Positions 49,385 to 58,543 of a DNA stretch of 64,000 bases are shown here, piece by piece. How positions within the stretch are numbered: the first letter of the stretch is position 1; every line of letters starts with the position of its first letter. The notes beneath the pieces were generated by a model. It did not search any database, had not been told where the DNA came from, and saw only the letters and a list, made by a program, of their open reading frames with translations. Both the position numbers and the translations under genes were made by a program. This DNA comes from Akkermansia biwaensis. GTDB lineage: Bacteria > Verrucomicrobiota > Verrucomicrobiia > Verrucomicrobiales > Akkermansiaceae. Location of the stretch: positions 868,001 through 932,000 of the forward strand of contig NZ_AP025943.1 in the NCBI RefSeq assembly GCF_026072915.1, given 5' to 3'.

Positions 49385-50464
49385 ATGTCTCCATCAGATT
49401 TATGGGAAGTCTGCATAAAATCGGCAGCTGGCGGAACTCAATGTGCCTACATGCACATCCCCGCTGATGTCTTGCGAAATACGGTAGATGGGCTGTTTCC
49501 CTCCTTGGCCAAGAACGCAGTAGCTGATGCCGTTTCGGGATTTGGCCATAGATGGGTGCATGGCCATGATCTGATTATGGATATCATCGGTCAGTTTTTC
49601 CGGCGCCCAGTTCATGCGGTCAAACAAGCGGGGCATATCCTCCTGACAGATTTCCCCACCAAGGCAGGGATTCCCATTCCCGGTTTTTCACAATCAGGTT
49701 TGGGTTCCCTGCTGGTTGATATCGGAATACCGAAAGGATATCTATCGCTCAACATGATGGATGCCGGCATCGGCTTATTAGCTGTGGGAGAAGGTTCCGG
49801 CGATCTAATTTCCGCTATGTCCGGGGATGTCCCTATGGATGCGTGGACGGCTTTTGATACATTCGGAGAGGGTGGGATAGAATTGGTATTGGGGTACTCT
49901 ACCCAAAATCCTTTGTTAATCGGAGCGGGGATAGAAAACATCCTGGCCGGTTGTGTCTCTACTCTGAAAACCTTTACCGACTACGTTGATCCTGCTTCGT
50001 TTTTTGGGCATTCGATAACCGCCGCTATTCTGGGAGCTGGGTTTTCCTATGCACTGAACAGGAAGAAGGATAAGGATGCCCTTTGTAGGGCCCTTCTCGG
50101 AACATCGGCCAGATCAGCTCTTCTGGGAGCACTCAGTTCAGCTTCGGGGTATTTCACGGCTGGAGCTTTCCTGGGATTTACGGCCATGCAAATAGGAAAA
50201 ATCATGGTTGCCAATGCCCAAAAGGAACAAATGCTGTGTTGCTCCTGTTCGCTTCTCACCTTTGAACAACAGCTTAAAACGTTCTCCGAAGACGAATTTT
50301 TCAGGGAGCATTGGAATACGCCTCCTTTTCTCTCTGAAGAGAGCTTGTCCGTTTTCGATCCCTCGGCATCCATGGAAATAGAACCATGGGTTCGGCAGTT
50401 TCTCGAAGAAGAAAGACGAAACAGGCTCTTTTCCCTCCGGGAAGCGGAAAGGCCTCTTCTATAA
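49385..50464 (+). CDS. Unknown 359-aa membrane-associated protein
   Basis: Two Gly/Ala-rich hydrophobic regions stand out: about 85-165 (LGSLLVDIGIPKGYLSLNMM, DAGIGLLAVGEGSGDLI) and about 205-280 (HSITAAILGAGFSYALN, LLGALSSASGYFTAGAFLGF). A cysteine cluster CCSCSLLTF (about 282-290) precedes a soluble C-terminus. I do not recognise the family. It lies 15 bp after the two-TM gene and 23 bp before the first GYF_2 gene, so the products probably act together at the membrane. Confidence 0.62.
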   Translation: MSPSDLWEVCIKSAAGGTQCAYMHIPADVLRNTVDGLFPSLAKNAVADAVSGFGHRWVHGHDLIMDIIGQFFRRPVHAVKQAGHILLTDFPTKAGIPIPGFSQSGLGSLLVDIGIPKGYLSLNMMDAGIGLLAVGEGSGDLISAMSGDVPMDAWTAFDTFGEGGIELVLGYSTQNPLLIGAGIENILAGCVSTLKTFTDYVDPASFFGHSITAAILGAGFSYALNRKKDKDALCRALLGTSARSALLGALSSASGYFTAGAFLGFTAMQIGKIMVANAQKEQMLCCSCSLLTFEQQLKTFSEDEFFREHWNTPPFLSEESLSVFDPSASMEIEPWVRQFLEEERRNRLFSLREAERPLL

Positions 50465-50487
50465 CAATTAGCATCCATGAGTAAACT

Positions 50488-51099
50488 ATGAAAGCCTATT
50501 ACATCTACCGGGCCGGGAGACAACCGGACGGTCCATATTCTCCTGCCCAAATTGTATCCATGATGGAAAGAAAGGAAATTCCTGGAGCGGCTCTCGTTTG
50601 GTGTGAGGGAATGAATCAATGGATGCCTCTATACAAAGTTCTTGATGATATTCATTCTCAGAGCAGCTGGCGCAATCATCAGGTAAATCCGCCTTCAGGT
50701 TTCAACCTGACTAAAAAAATGAAAATAATCATAGGAGCTGGCATTGGTTTTGTCGCGCTTCTTTTCATTATCCTTTTGGCAGGCAATGAACCAAGCCGAC
50801 AACCTTATTATGATCGTGGATATTCATCTTCATTCCCTCAGTCGTCTTATTCCCCATCCATGTCCAATGATGAAGCGGCTGCCATAGGAATGTTGATAGG
50901 AGCAGGCATGGCGACCCAAGCGCAACGCCAGGCAGTACCTCAACAGGCCTTACCATGCCTGCAATGTGACGGTACCGGTATTTTATATTCCAATGGATTC
51001 CGTTCCGTCTGTCCCAACTGCGGCGGACAGGGAAGAGTGTATGGCAATCCCCAAGCTGAAACCATAAAGGATGCTTTGAGGCAAAGGAGATATTACTAA
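50488..51099 (+). CDS. GYF_2-TM-zinc finger protein
   Basis: A 203-aa protein. The N-terminal GYF_2 (DUF4339) domain (1-50) has YYIYRAGRQPDGPYSPAQIV and ALVWCEGMNQWMPLYKV. A transmembrane helix spans about 77-96 (IIIGAGIGFVALLFIILLAG). After a Ser/Tyr-rich linker comes a DnaJ-like zinc motif, CLQCDGTG and CPNCGGQG (about 153-185). GYF_2 domains are thought to bind proline-rich partners. The zinc motif suggests chaperone-like or scaffold contacts. The stop is 19 bp before the next GYF_2 gene. Confidence 0.78.
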   Translation: MKAYYIYRAGRQPDGPYSPAQIVSMMERKEIPGAALVWCEGMNQWMPLYKVLDDIHSQSSWRNHQVNPPSGFNLTKKMKIIIGAGIGFVALLFIILLAGNEPSRQPYYDRGYSSSFPQSSYSPSMSNDEAAAIGMLIGAGMATQAQRQAVPQQALPCLQCDGTGILYSNGFRSVCPNCGGQGRVYGNPQAETIKDALRQRRYY

Positions 51100-51118
51100 A
51101 TTCAAACAATTAACAATC

Positions 51119-52096
51119 ATGTCCTATTACATTTACAACAAGCAAGGAAAGCATGAAGGCCCTTATGATGAAGAGCAGCTCCGCAGCATGTTGAAAGCCG
51201 GACGTCTCGACAAGGACGAATTGGTCTCACAGAATGGCCTTTCCTCGTGGAGCCCTATCCATCTTGTTCTGGAGGCAAGGCGTTCGCCGAATTCTTCGCA
51301 CCAGGAAGAGAAAAAATATCGCCTTTTGGCTCAAGACGGCACTCAAACTGGCCCTTTCGACATCTCAACTCTTCGAGATATGCTGCGACAGGGGAAGGCC
51401 CAACCTTCAGATTATTTTTGGACGGAAGGTATGGACAATTGGGAACCTATTCATCATCTAATCAAAAATACTGATGAACCCGATTTCAGAGAAAACTCTT
51501 CATTCCCTCCGCCCCCTGTAAATAATCATAGTTTTGATGTAGAGGAAGTAGATAAAAAAGCCAAAAAGGGATTGGGCTGGTTTGTGATGGCCTATGTCAC
51601 AGCGTCTCATTTCATGACCCAGGCAGAAATCAAGGGTAACGACACGATGAGTGTAGTAGGCCTACTGTTATTTCTGGGGCTGATGATTTACGTCCTCATG
51701 AAACTGTATGAAGCATGGAAATATATTCAGCCTCTCAGTTGCCTGATTCCTTCGAGAGAACCCATACCTTCACCTGAAAAAGCAGTTGGCTTTCTCTTTA
51801 TTCCTCTCTTCAATTTTTATTGGGCGTTTACCGCATGGCCCGGGCTACTGGAACGCGCTCAAAAAATGGCAAACCACCTGAATATGAAAAATATTGTTTT
51901 TCATCCCAGATATGCTCTCGGATACGTGATTGCCTTCATTATTGATGGTCTTTCTGCATTCATCCCCGCTCAACCCTTATGGCTATCCTATGCCATAGGG
52001 ATTCCTGAAGCCATATTACTGTATTACACCTTTGTCGAAATCAAGAAGGTGCTTATCGTCTTCGGAGGAAAAAATATGGAAAATAATACTGATTAA
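51119..52096 (+). CDS. Tandem GYF_2 multi-TM protein
   Basis: A 325-aa protein with two GYF_2 domains: residues 1-50 (YYIYNKQGKHEGPYDEEQLR) and about 65-115 (YRLLAQDGTQTGPFDIS, FWTEGMDNWEPIHHL). A Pro-rich linker with FPPPPV follows, a possible ligand for a neighbouring GYF_2 domain. The C-terminal half has four to five transmembrane segments, including VVGLLLFLGLMIYVLM, AVGFLFIPLFNFYWAFTAW and YALGYVIAFIIDGLSAFI. It is the last gene of the operon. The paired GYF_2 proteins with two other membrane proteins suggest a membrane complex; function unknown. Confidence 0.76.
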   Translation: MSYYIYNKQGKHEGPYDEEQLRSMLKAGRLDKDELVSQNGLSSWSPIHLVLEARRSPNSSHQEEKKYRLLAQDGTQTGPFDISTLRDMLRQGKAQPSDYFWTEGMDNWEPIHHLIKNTDEPDFRENSSFPPPPVNNHSFDVEEVDKKAKKGLGWFVMAYVTASHFMTQAEIKGNDTMSVVGLLLFLGLMIYVLMKLYEAWKYIQPLSCLIPSREPIPSPEKAVGFLFIPLFNFYWAFTAWPGLLERAQKMANHLNMKNIVFHPRYALGYVIAFIIDGLSAFIPAQPLWLSYAIGIPEAILLYYTFVEIKKVLIVFGGKNMENNTD

Positions 52097-52614
52097 GAGT
52101 TTGAGAATTGGAGCGGACTTGGGAGGATGACTCCGTAGGATAAGAAAATAAAATCTCAGAATCATGAAATTTCGAATAGAGTGATCAATTACGCATTCTT
52201 GATGAATGCTTTATAAGTATACATCTATTGAAATGGATGCGTTTTAGAAGAAATTTTCATGAGTTTCCTCCTGTAATTCCAGGATTTTTGCACTCAACCG
52301 GGCTGGTTTTGACTGAATCACACAGCAGGGAAGAAATTGAGCGCCTGTGAAAGTTTGTATGACAATATTCCAGATCGTTTCATCATAGACAAATTCCATG
52401 AATTTTCACGTTTCATCATGTCTGTTGCTATAAAGACTGATATGTCCTTTGCCTTGCGGAATAAGGAAAAAAAGATTGGCTGACGAGGAGAAAGAAAAGG
52501 GATGCATTTCATCGCGAGAATAATCTTACGAAAGTGATTTTCATGATTGATTACAAAAGAATTACGTTTATTTGAGATATTGTTCTTACGGCAGCATGTT
52601 TTATAATTGCTGAC
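52097..52614. other. AT-rich gap
   Basis: 518 bp between the GYF_2 operon and the 381-aa gene. No intact gene, tRNA or obvious terminator recognised; it may hold the promoter of the following gene. Confidence 0.35.
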
Positions 52615-53760
52615 ATGAATCGTAAGTTAACATTTCTTCAATCACACCGTTCCTTTCTGGGGGGACGTATGGTTTTTAAAACTCAGTCCCCTCTTTTTGA
52701 TAATGAGATAGATCCTCACTCTGATCAGGCTAGATTCGAACTGACTGGCAAAAGCCCTTCTGCACCTGGCACAACACGCAATTTCACTATTGTTGAGGCA
52801 GAGCGACTGACTGCCAAGAAATTTCTGAAGGTGCTGGAAGAACTCAAACAAAAGAATTGTCTTTCATCCGACAGTTTGGAGGCCGCCTTTTCTTCTCCCC
52901 GACCACTGCTCATTACTCCCTATCTTTCGACACAAAATTTGGAAACCCTGGAGCAACACAATTTATGTGGCGTCGACTTTTGCGGAAACGGAGTTCTTTT
53001 ATGGAAAGGATTTTTCATGATGAGAAACGGATTCAGAAATCAGTTCAAGCCTTTGCCGGTTGCCATGAAGAATCCCTATACGGGCGTGGCTATTCAGGTC
53101 GCGGAGACATTGTTGAACTGCAATTTCCTCCCCAGTCAGAAGCACATATGCAATTCCATCCTGAAAAAATCCGGCCAGATTTCATTATCACAAGTGAATA
53201 AGGCTCTCAAGACCATGGAAGAAGACTCTATTATCTGCCGCAGAGGACGTATCATTTGCCTGCGGGACGCAGATTCTCTGCTGGCCTCTTTGAAGAGGAA
53301 TCATAAGCGCAGGAAAGTTGTCAAACGTCTTTATGTAATGAAGCCACGGGATATTGGTATTCAGCAGATAAGTGATTTTCTGAATAGCTCTGATATTCGG
53401 TGGTGCCACTCTCCTCTTTCCTCCCTTCATTATACACAGGATTTCAAAGAACTCGGCCCTTTAGTGTTCCGAGTAAACAATACTGGATTGTTGATGTCGG
53501 CTTTTCCTTTTGAAGAAACGCACCTTCCGGAGCAGGCGGATTATGTTTTTGAGGAGGTGACGGAACCTCTGTCCTATTACAACACGACGATCCTTCAGGA
53601 TGGCCGTCGTCTCAGTAACGACCTGGAATGTTATCTGGAGGTGAATCCCGATAACGAGCAGAGGGAGAAAGCCATTAAAAGTCTCCGTGCGAGGATCATT
53701 GACAGAGGATATCACGAAGAGATGCGGAAGAAATATCCAAAGTTGTTTGGAAAACTTTAG
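52615..53760 (+). CDS. Unknown 381-aa protein with central winged helix
   Basis: The first ~135 residues include LLITPYLSTQNLETLEQHN followed by LCGVDFCGNGVLLW, a pattern I associate with nuclease-like or AbiEi-type N-terminal domains in which a conserved Asp sits in the strand after the helix. The middle (about 160-215) reads as a winged helix: VAETLLNCNFLPSQKHICNS then LSQVNKALKTMEEDSIICRR. The C-terminal third ends with a basic helix (KSLRARIIDRGYHEEMRKKY). It could be a solo AbiEi-like regulator or a restriction-like protein. No toxin gene is adjacent. Confidence 0.62.
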   Translation: MNRKLTFLQSHRSFLGGRMVFKTQSPLFDNEIDPHSDQARFELTGKSPSAPGTTRNFTIVEAERLTAKKFLKVLEELKQKNCLSSDSLEAAFSSPRPLLITPYLSTQNLETLEQHNLCGVDFCGNGVLLWKGFFMMRNGFRNQFKPLPVAMKNPYTGVAIQVAETLLNCNFLPSQKHICNSILKKSGQISLSQVNKALKTMEEDSIICRRGRIICLRDADSLLASLKRNHKRRKVVKRLYVMKPRDIGIQQISDFLNSSDIRWCHSPLSSLHYTQDFKELGPLVFRVNNTGLLMSAFPFEETHLPEQADYVFEEVTEPLSYYNTTILQDGRRLSNDLECYLEVNPDNEQREKAIKSLRARIIDRGYHEEMRKKYPKLFGKL

Positions 53761-53813
53761 GCGGGGATTTGTCTCTTGTATCCCGGGGATTCGTGGGTGT
53801 ATGCTGACAGACC

Positions 53814-54866
53814 ATGTCAGCTGAGGAAAAACCTATTGAAGCCCGAAAATTAGTTTCATGGGACTGGACTGCTTTTTGGAAAGAACACCAGTTACTACTG
53901 AATTGTGTTCTCTCAAAATGTCTTCCGGAAATTCAGACTGAGTATAGACTCTTTTGCTCTGACGACTTGCAGGATGGCTACATCATCTATGACGGGAAGG
54001 AAAAATCTATACATGTCCGACATGACATTAAAACAAGCATTTTGGCATTTTGTAAAAAGCACAGTGTTCCTACCAAAGGCAATAGATCGTTGCAAAAACA
54101 AGGTATTCTCCAAGGAAAAAGGCTAAACCCTGATTTTGCAGCTGCGTTATGGCATTTCAAGGCTGAGGAAATTCAAAAAGAAATACAGCTACAGAAAGTC
54201 ATAAATTCTGATATTAAGCATGTAGAATGGTCTTCTGTTGAACTAAACATATTAAATACTCATTCAGGTCAAAAATCACTCCGATTATTGTGGGGATGCT
54301 TGAAGGACGCTGAACGCCGTTATCCGGATAATCGAAAGATTGTTTGGAAGTTAAGGTTTTTGAAACAACATTTTTCTTATTTGATGAACGATCCATCATT
54401 ACTTGAAAAGGGATGGATGGCATATCAACAAGGAATCATGGCTCAATTAAGACTGCAAATTGAATTTTTGGAAAAGAGTCACCATGCCGGGACTGAGTTC
54501 GCTCAAAAATTCAAAGAATCCAGAGACTCTGAAAACTTTGCTCAGATTGCCGTATGGGGAAAATTGATAGATCAAATGAGTATTGATGTCTTGAGAGAAC
54601 AATCAGATGATACTGAATGGGAAGCGTTGAAGGAGATCATGAAAGAATTTGTAATGGAGCATCAGAGGATTCCTACACAAAAAGAGGTTGGAGATATCTT
54701 CGTCAGGAGATATGGAAACTCCCAGTATACGGAAACTACACTGGGACGGATTGCGAAGGACTTGAGTACATACAACAAGGCAGAAAAAGATCAACGATCT
54801 CGCAACAGAAGCCGGTTTCTTGAACGGTGGGGATTTTCATGGTTGGAAAAAGCACGGATTAAATAA
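53814..54866 (+). CDS. Unknown 350-aa helical protein
   Basis: No family is recognised. The protein is almost all helical with a basic C-terminus. Residues 255-345 include LKEIMKEFVMEHQRIPTQKE, VGDIFVRRYGNSQYTETTLG and RIAKDLSTYNKAEKD, which look like a helix-turn-helix unit followed by a basic tail (RSRNRSRFLERWGFSW). It is 53 bp after the 381-aa gene and may be co-transcribed with it. It may be a DNA-binding accessory of the element; this is inference. Confidence 0.55.
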   Translation: MSAEEKPIEARKLVSWDWTAFWKEHQLLLNCVLSKCLPEIQTEYRLFCSDDLQDGYIIYDGKEKSIHVRHDIKTSILAFCKKHSVPTKGNRSLQKQGILQGKRLNPDFAAALWHFKAEEIQKEIQLQKVINSDIKHVEWSSVELNILNTHSGQKSLRLLWGCLKDAERRYPDNRKIVWKLRFLKQHFSYLMNDPSLLEKGWMAYQQGIMAQLRLQIEFLEKSHHAGTEFAQKFKESRDSENFAQIAVWGKLIDQMSIDVLREQSDDTEWEALKEIMKEFVMEHQRIPTQKEVGDIFVRRYGNSQYTETTLGRIAKDLSTYNKAEKDQRSRNRSRFLERWGFSWLEKARIK

Positions 54867-55150
54867 TATTGTAAGTCATTTGCTATAAACATTCATCACC
54901 TCCATACAACTTACAGAGGAAATGGCAGGTACATTATTTTCATCATCTGTGGTTCATTGATTGCCGGAAAGAGGTTCTTCTTTGTTCCAAGATCCAGACG
55001 GACCAACAAAGAGGACTTTCCAAGCAACCCGCTTGAAAAAGCAACTGCCCCGGAAATCCAAATTCCGAGGCAGGCCTGAATCACTCAATGATGATCTCTT
55101 TAGTAGGAACTTATTATAGGGGATTGAGGCAGCTGACTCAAGCATAACAT
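54867..55150. other. Intergenic region before the replication module
   Basis: 284 bp with no gene seen. It precedes the operator-like palindrome and the HTH-primase-ATPase operon, so it may contain the element's origin or promoter. I saw no iterons. Confidence 0.35.
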
Positions 55151-55167
55151 TAACAATATAATTGTTA
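55151..55167 (+). promoter_or_regulatory. Palindrome overlapping the start codon of the HTH gene
   Basis: TAACAAT-ATA-ATTGTTA is a perfect 7-bp inverted repeat whose last A is the A of the ATG at 55167. Binding there by the encoded HTH protein would repress its own operon. Confidence 0.5.
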
Positions 55168-55472
55168 TGAAACAAATTAATACACCCCTATTCACAGCTG
55201 AAGACGTTTATACGGCACTAAATGCCATCCGTGAGCGTCTTGACTCCCTTGCCAAACTACCGACTGACTCCGGTTCTGTAGTCTGGGCCAGTCAGGCAAC
55301 TCTCGCCAAACGCTACGATACGAGCAAGTCTACGATTTGCAGGATACTGGCGGAAGCCGTAAGTGCAGGCAAGGTTCAGATGATACGTCCAAACAATGGA
55401 GTCCAAAAGTACCATGTTGCGGAACTTGATTCCTATATGGTGTCTATTTCGGGGAACCTTAACAAACAGTAA
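55167..55472 (+). CDS. Small HTH DNA-binding protein
   Basis: A 101-aa protein. Residues 42-80 form a helix-turn-helix: VVWASQATLAKRYDTSKSTI, then CRILAEAVSAGKVQMI. The N-terminus (FTAEDVYTALNAIRERLDSL) is helical. The size and its place directly before a primase and an ATPase fit regulators or excisionase-like proteins of integrative elements. It lies 3 bp before the primase gene. The overlapping palindrome suggests autoregulation. Confidence 0.75.
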   Translation: MKQINTPLFTAEDVYTALNAIRERLDSLAKLPTDSGSVVWASQATLAKRYDTSKSTICRILAEAVSAGKVQMIRPNNGVQKYHVAELDSYMVSISGNLNKQ

Positions 55473-55475
55473 ACC

Positions 55476-56690
55476 ATGAATACCGAAGAATTAAAACAAC
55501 CGAAATTCCTTCTGGAGTACTGTGCGTGCATGTTGGGAACCCACAAGGACATCGGAAGGGTGAAGCTCTTCCGTTGTCCATTTGGAGAACATCGGCGCCT
55601 CAAACTGCATGTCAACGAATGTGACGGAGTAGGATTATGGCGTTGCTGGGCATGTGACAAAGGCGGGGATATTTTTACTCTGGCCGCAGAGCTTAAGCAG
55701 CTTGATATCAAAGCGCAATTTCCGGATGTCTTGGAACATGTGGCGGAGGTATTGAATATCTCTCTGGATGGCAAGATGAGCAAAAGAAGCTATTCCTCCT
55801 CAAGCCGTAAAAGAGCAGGCGCAATGTCTATTCTTCAAAAAGGTTTGATGCACCGTCCAGAATCTCCTGTGTTTCTTGAACCTGCTAATGTGATGGAATT
55901 GGAAATTTGCCGCAAACGGCTGGAAGAGGATATCCCCCTGCGTTCCCTTTTAAGTTCCGAACTGAACTTGAATGAAGAATTGATGCTCTCTGCCATTACC
56001 GTTTCCCATCCTAGTTTGCGAGGTCTTCTTGGAGCGACGGAAGACGGACGCTTGCTGTATCTTTATACGGCCAGGGGAAGTGATGGGGACATCACGTATA
56101 CGGGAGCCAAACTGCGTTGCAGAATCAACCATCCCAACCCCAAGCTCTATTTGAAAGAAGGCAAATGGACATCTTGCGGCACAATGAACGCTGAGAGCTC
56201 GCGTTTCATGTGGGTAGCCGGAAAAGCTTATCAACCTTGGGGGATGGAATTCGCAGAGCAGCGAAAGATCGTTCTTATCTGTGAAGGAGAATCCGATGCT
56301 CTGGCTATCAATCAGGTATTTGGCTGTCTTATACCCGAAGATTCTTCCGTATTTGGAAATGTCCCGCATGCGGGAAGTGCGGAATTGGTTCCTTTCGCCG
56401 TAGCTATTCCCGGCGCTCAGAGTTTTAAACGAGAGTGGGCAGGATTCTTCAAAGGGAAGATCGTCATCCTCGGGCTTGATTCCGATCCTGCCGGACGGAA
56501 AGCCGCAAAAGAGATTCGGCAAACTCTTGCGGATATCGGCTGCATTGTTGTGGATTGGACTCCTCCAAGCCCTTACAAAGACGCTCGTTCTTTATTGGCT
56601 TCCGAGGGAAACCTAGCTTTGTATCAATCCATTCTCTCCGCTCTTAACTCTTTTTCAACTCCTGTAGTAAAGGAGGTTTGCCATGCATGA
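55476..56690 (+). CDS. DNA primase-like protein (CHC2 zinc finger + TOPRIM)
   Basis: A 404-aa protein. The N-terminal zinc finger has FRCPFGEHRRLKLHV and WRCWACDKGGDIFTLA (about 33-72), a CHC2-type motif. The TOPRIM domain carries VLICEGESDALAINQVFG (about 267-284) and the metal-binding IVILGLDSDPAGRKAAKEI (about 328-346). The central RNA polymerase core of full-length DnaG is reduced, as in primases of phages and satellites. It would prime replication of the excised element together with the ATPase that overlaps its end by 8 bp. Confidence 0.88.
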   Translation: MNTEELKQPKFLLEYCACMLGTHKDIGRVKLFRCPFGEHRRLKLHVNECDGVGLWRCWACDKGGDIFTLAAELKQLDIKAQFPDVLEHVAEVLNISLDGKMSKRSYSSSSRKRAGAMSILQKGLMHRPESPVFLEPANVMELEICRKRLEEDIPLRSLLSSELNLNEELMLSAITVSHPSLRGLLGATEDGRLLYLYTARGSDGDITYTGAKLRCRINHPNPKLYLKEGKWTSCGTMNAESSRFMWVAGKAYQPWGMEFAEQRKIVLICEGESDALAINQVFGCLIPEDSSVFGNVPHAGSAELVPFAVAIPGAQSFKREWAGFFKGKIVILGLDSDPAGRKAAKEIRQTLADIGCIVVDWTPPSPYKDARSLLASEGNLALYQSILSALNSFSTPVVKEVCHA

Positions 56691-58413
56691 GGATGATTGT
56701 AAGCGTGAATTCCATGAAGCTATCAGCCCTTTATTAAAAGGACTTGAACAAAATCGGGATCAGCAAACTCTTGATTTCAAGGAGGCAGAAATGCCTTTCA
56801 TCTGCCTAGGGAAGAGCGGTGACAAATATGTGTACTATTCCCGAATGAGTGACAGCCGAATTGAGTTGAAACCGGGCGAACACAGTAAGTTGAACCTGAT
56901 CACTTTGGCTTCCGAAGCATGGTGGGCAGAGAAGTTGGGAGAGAAATGGACCGTTACTGATGCCGCCGGCTATTGTTTTGGACAACAAGGGCGTAAACAC
57001 TACTCTCCTGATAAAATTCGTGGCGTTGGATTCTGGAGAGAGAAGAATGCTATTATTTACAATGCGGGAGATCGGTGCTTTACCATCGAAAGCGGAAAGA
57101 TCATAGAGACAAGCAATATTAGGGAGGAAGGAACAATCTACCAACGTTCCGAAAGCCTTCCACATCCGGAAACTATCCCGATGAGCGATGAAGAAGGACA
57201 GGCCATTATTGATTACCTGAATTCCTTCGCCTGGCGCGAAGAAATGGGAGGCTTGCTTTTATCCGGCTTTCTGGCACAAGGCATCACGGCAGGATTCATC
57301 GATACCCGGGCTCATGTTTGGATCAATGCTCCTGCCGGCACGGGAAAAACGTTTCTGGTTTCGAGGTTGAAGGATCTCCTTGGGAATTACTCCCTTTCCT
57401 TCACTGGCGGAACTTCGGAAGCCGGCATTAGGCAAAAAATCGGTTCAGGGGCCCGGCTTGTTCTGTTGGACGAAATGGAGGCGGCCAACCAGGATAAGTA
57501 TTCCAGGCAGAAGGTAGAAAAAATTATGTCTCTGGTCCGGAGGGCGACTGATGGAGAAACGTCCATTATAGGAAGCAAGGAGTCTATTCCTATCGAATTT
57601 CGAGCTCGTTCGTCTTTTTTACTGTTGAGTATTGGAAATTCACTGCAACGCACAGCTGACAAATCAAGGTTTATTAACTTGCATATCAGGCCCAATAAAG
57701 GACTGGAGAGCTTTGAGAAGAGAGATGATGCAGCTAACAAACTGGCGGGGATTTCTCCCGGTAAGTTGATTGCCCGAATGATGTCGCTGGCGTCTGTGAT
57801 GAAGACCAATGCGAACCTCATTCAGCAAAAGCTGTCTGCACATCCGGCACTTGCCGGAAGACGCGCGGAACTGCTGGGTAATATCCTGGCGGGGGCGTAT
57901 GCTCTGACTCGTGCAGGGATTATCAGCGAGCCGGAAATCGACACTTATACGGCAGCGATGAATACAGGATCTCTAGACGAAAATCAGGAGACTGATGCGG
58001 AACGCTGTTTGCGTGAGATTCTTGAAAGTCGCGTCGTCGGCAATTCGGAGACGGTAGGACAAGCCATTTTAAGCAATCTTCACGCTGATTTCGCTTCTGA
58101 AAGACAAGACGCAAAGAAGCTCCTGGATGGAATTGGCATCAGCGTATACCGTCCTCAAGGAGGAAATGGCTCTTCACAAATGTTATTCATTTCCGCCCAA
58201 AACAGGCAACTATCCAATATACTCCAGGGTACGGATTGGGCCAACTGCTGGGGAGACGTGCTGAGAAATCACCCCGAAGCGAGTTGGTTGTCGGAAAAGC
58301 GGGTAAGAAACTCCAAACACAAGGGCGTCGCCATTCCTATCGAAGCCGTGAAGTCATTGCTCGAATTCGATTTGTCGACAGAATCACAGAATGGAGACAT
58401 GAAAGAGACATAA
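56683..58413 (+). CDS. AAA+ replicative helicase-like ATPase (phage/satellite type)
   Basis: A 576-aa protein. The ATPase core has Walker A VWINAPAGTGKTFLVSRL (about 218-235), Walker B ARLVLLDEMEA (about 260-270) and a polar sensor SSFLLLSIGNSLQR (about 310-323). The N-terminal ~180 residues may bind DNA or the primase; the C-terminus ends in a basic helix. Proteins of this layout next to small primases act as element-specific helicases in phages, plasmids and satellites (DUF927- or D5-like). It overlaps the primase gene by 8 bp and is followed by a bidirectional terminator. Confidence 0.78.
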   Translation: MHEDDCKREFHEAISPLLKGLEQNRDQQTLDFKEAEMPFICLGKSGDKYVYYSRMSDSRIELKPGEHSKLNLITLASEAWWAEKLGEKWTVTDAAGYCFGQQGRKHYSPDKIRGVGFWREKNAIIYNAGDRCFTIESGKIIETSNIREEGTIYQRSESLPHPETIPMSDEEGQAIIDYLNSFAWREEMGGLLLSGFLAQGITAGFIDTRAHVWINAPAGTGKTFLVSRLKDLLGNYSLSFTGGTSEAGIRQKIGSGARLVLLDEMEAANQDKYSRQKVEKIMSLVRRATDGETSIIGSKESIPIEFRARSSFLLLSIGNSLQRTADKSRFINLHIRPNKGLESFEKRDDAANKLAGISPGKLIARMMSLASVMKTNANLIQQKLSAHPALAGRRAELLGNILAGAYALTRAGIISEPEIDTYTAAMNTGSLDENQETDAERCLREILESRVVGNSETVGQAILSNLHADFASERQDAKKLLDGIGISVYRPQGGNGSSQMLFISAQNRQLSNILQGTDWANCWGDVLRNHPEASWLSEKRVRNSKHKGVAIPIEAVKSLLEFDLSTESQNGDMKET

Positions 58414-58481
58414 AACAATTTGATTGAAAGCATATTATGAAAAATGTCGAATAGTCTGACGGAAACTGCATGATAAATGAA

Positions 58482-58517
58482 AATCCCCCTGAGTTCTCAC
58501 GGATACTCAGGGGGATT
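58482..58517. terminator. Bidirectional terminator between ATPase and integrase
   Basis: A perfect 13-bp stem AATCCCCCTGAGT/ACTCAGGGGGATT with a 10-nt loop, between convergent genes. The A/T tracts at the stem ends are short, so strength may differ between directions. Confidence 0.85.
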
Positions 58518-58543
58518 ATGTTATGCAGTTGAATGAGGAATAA

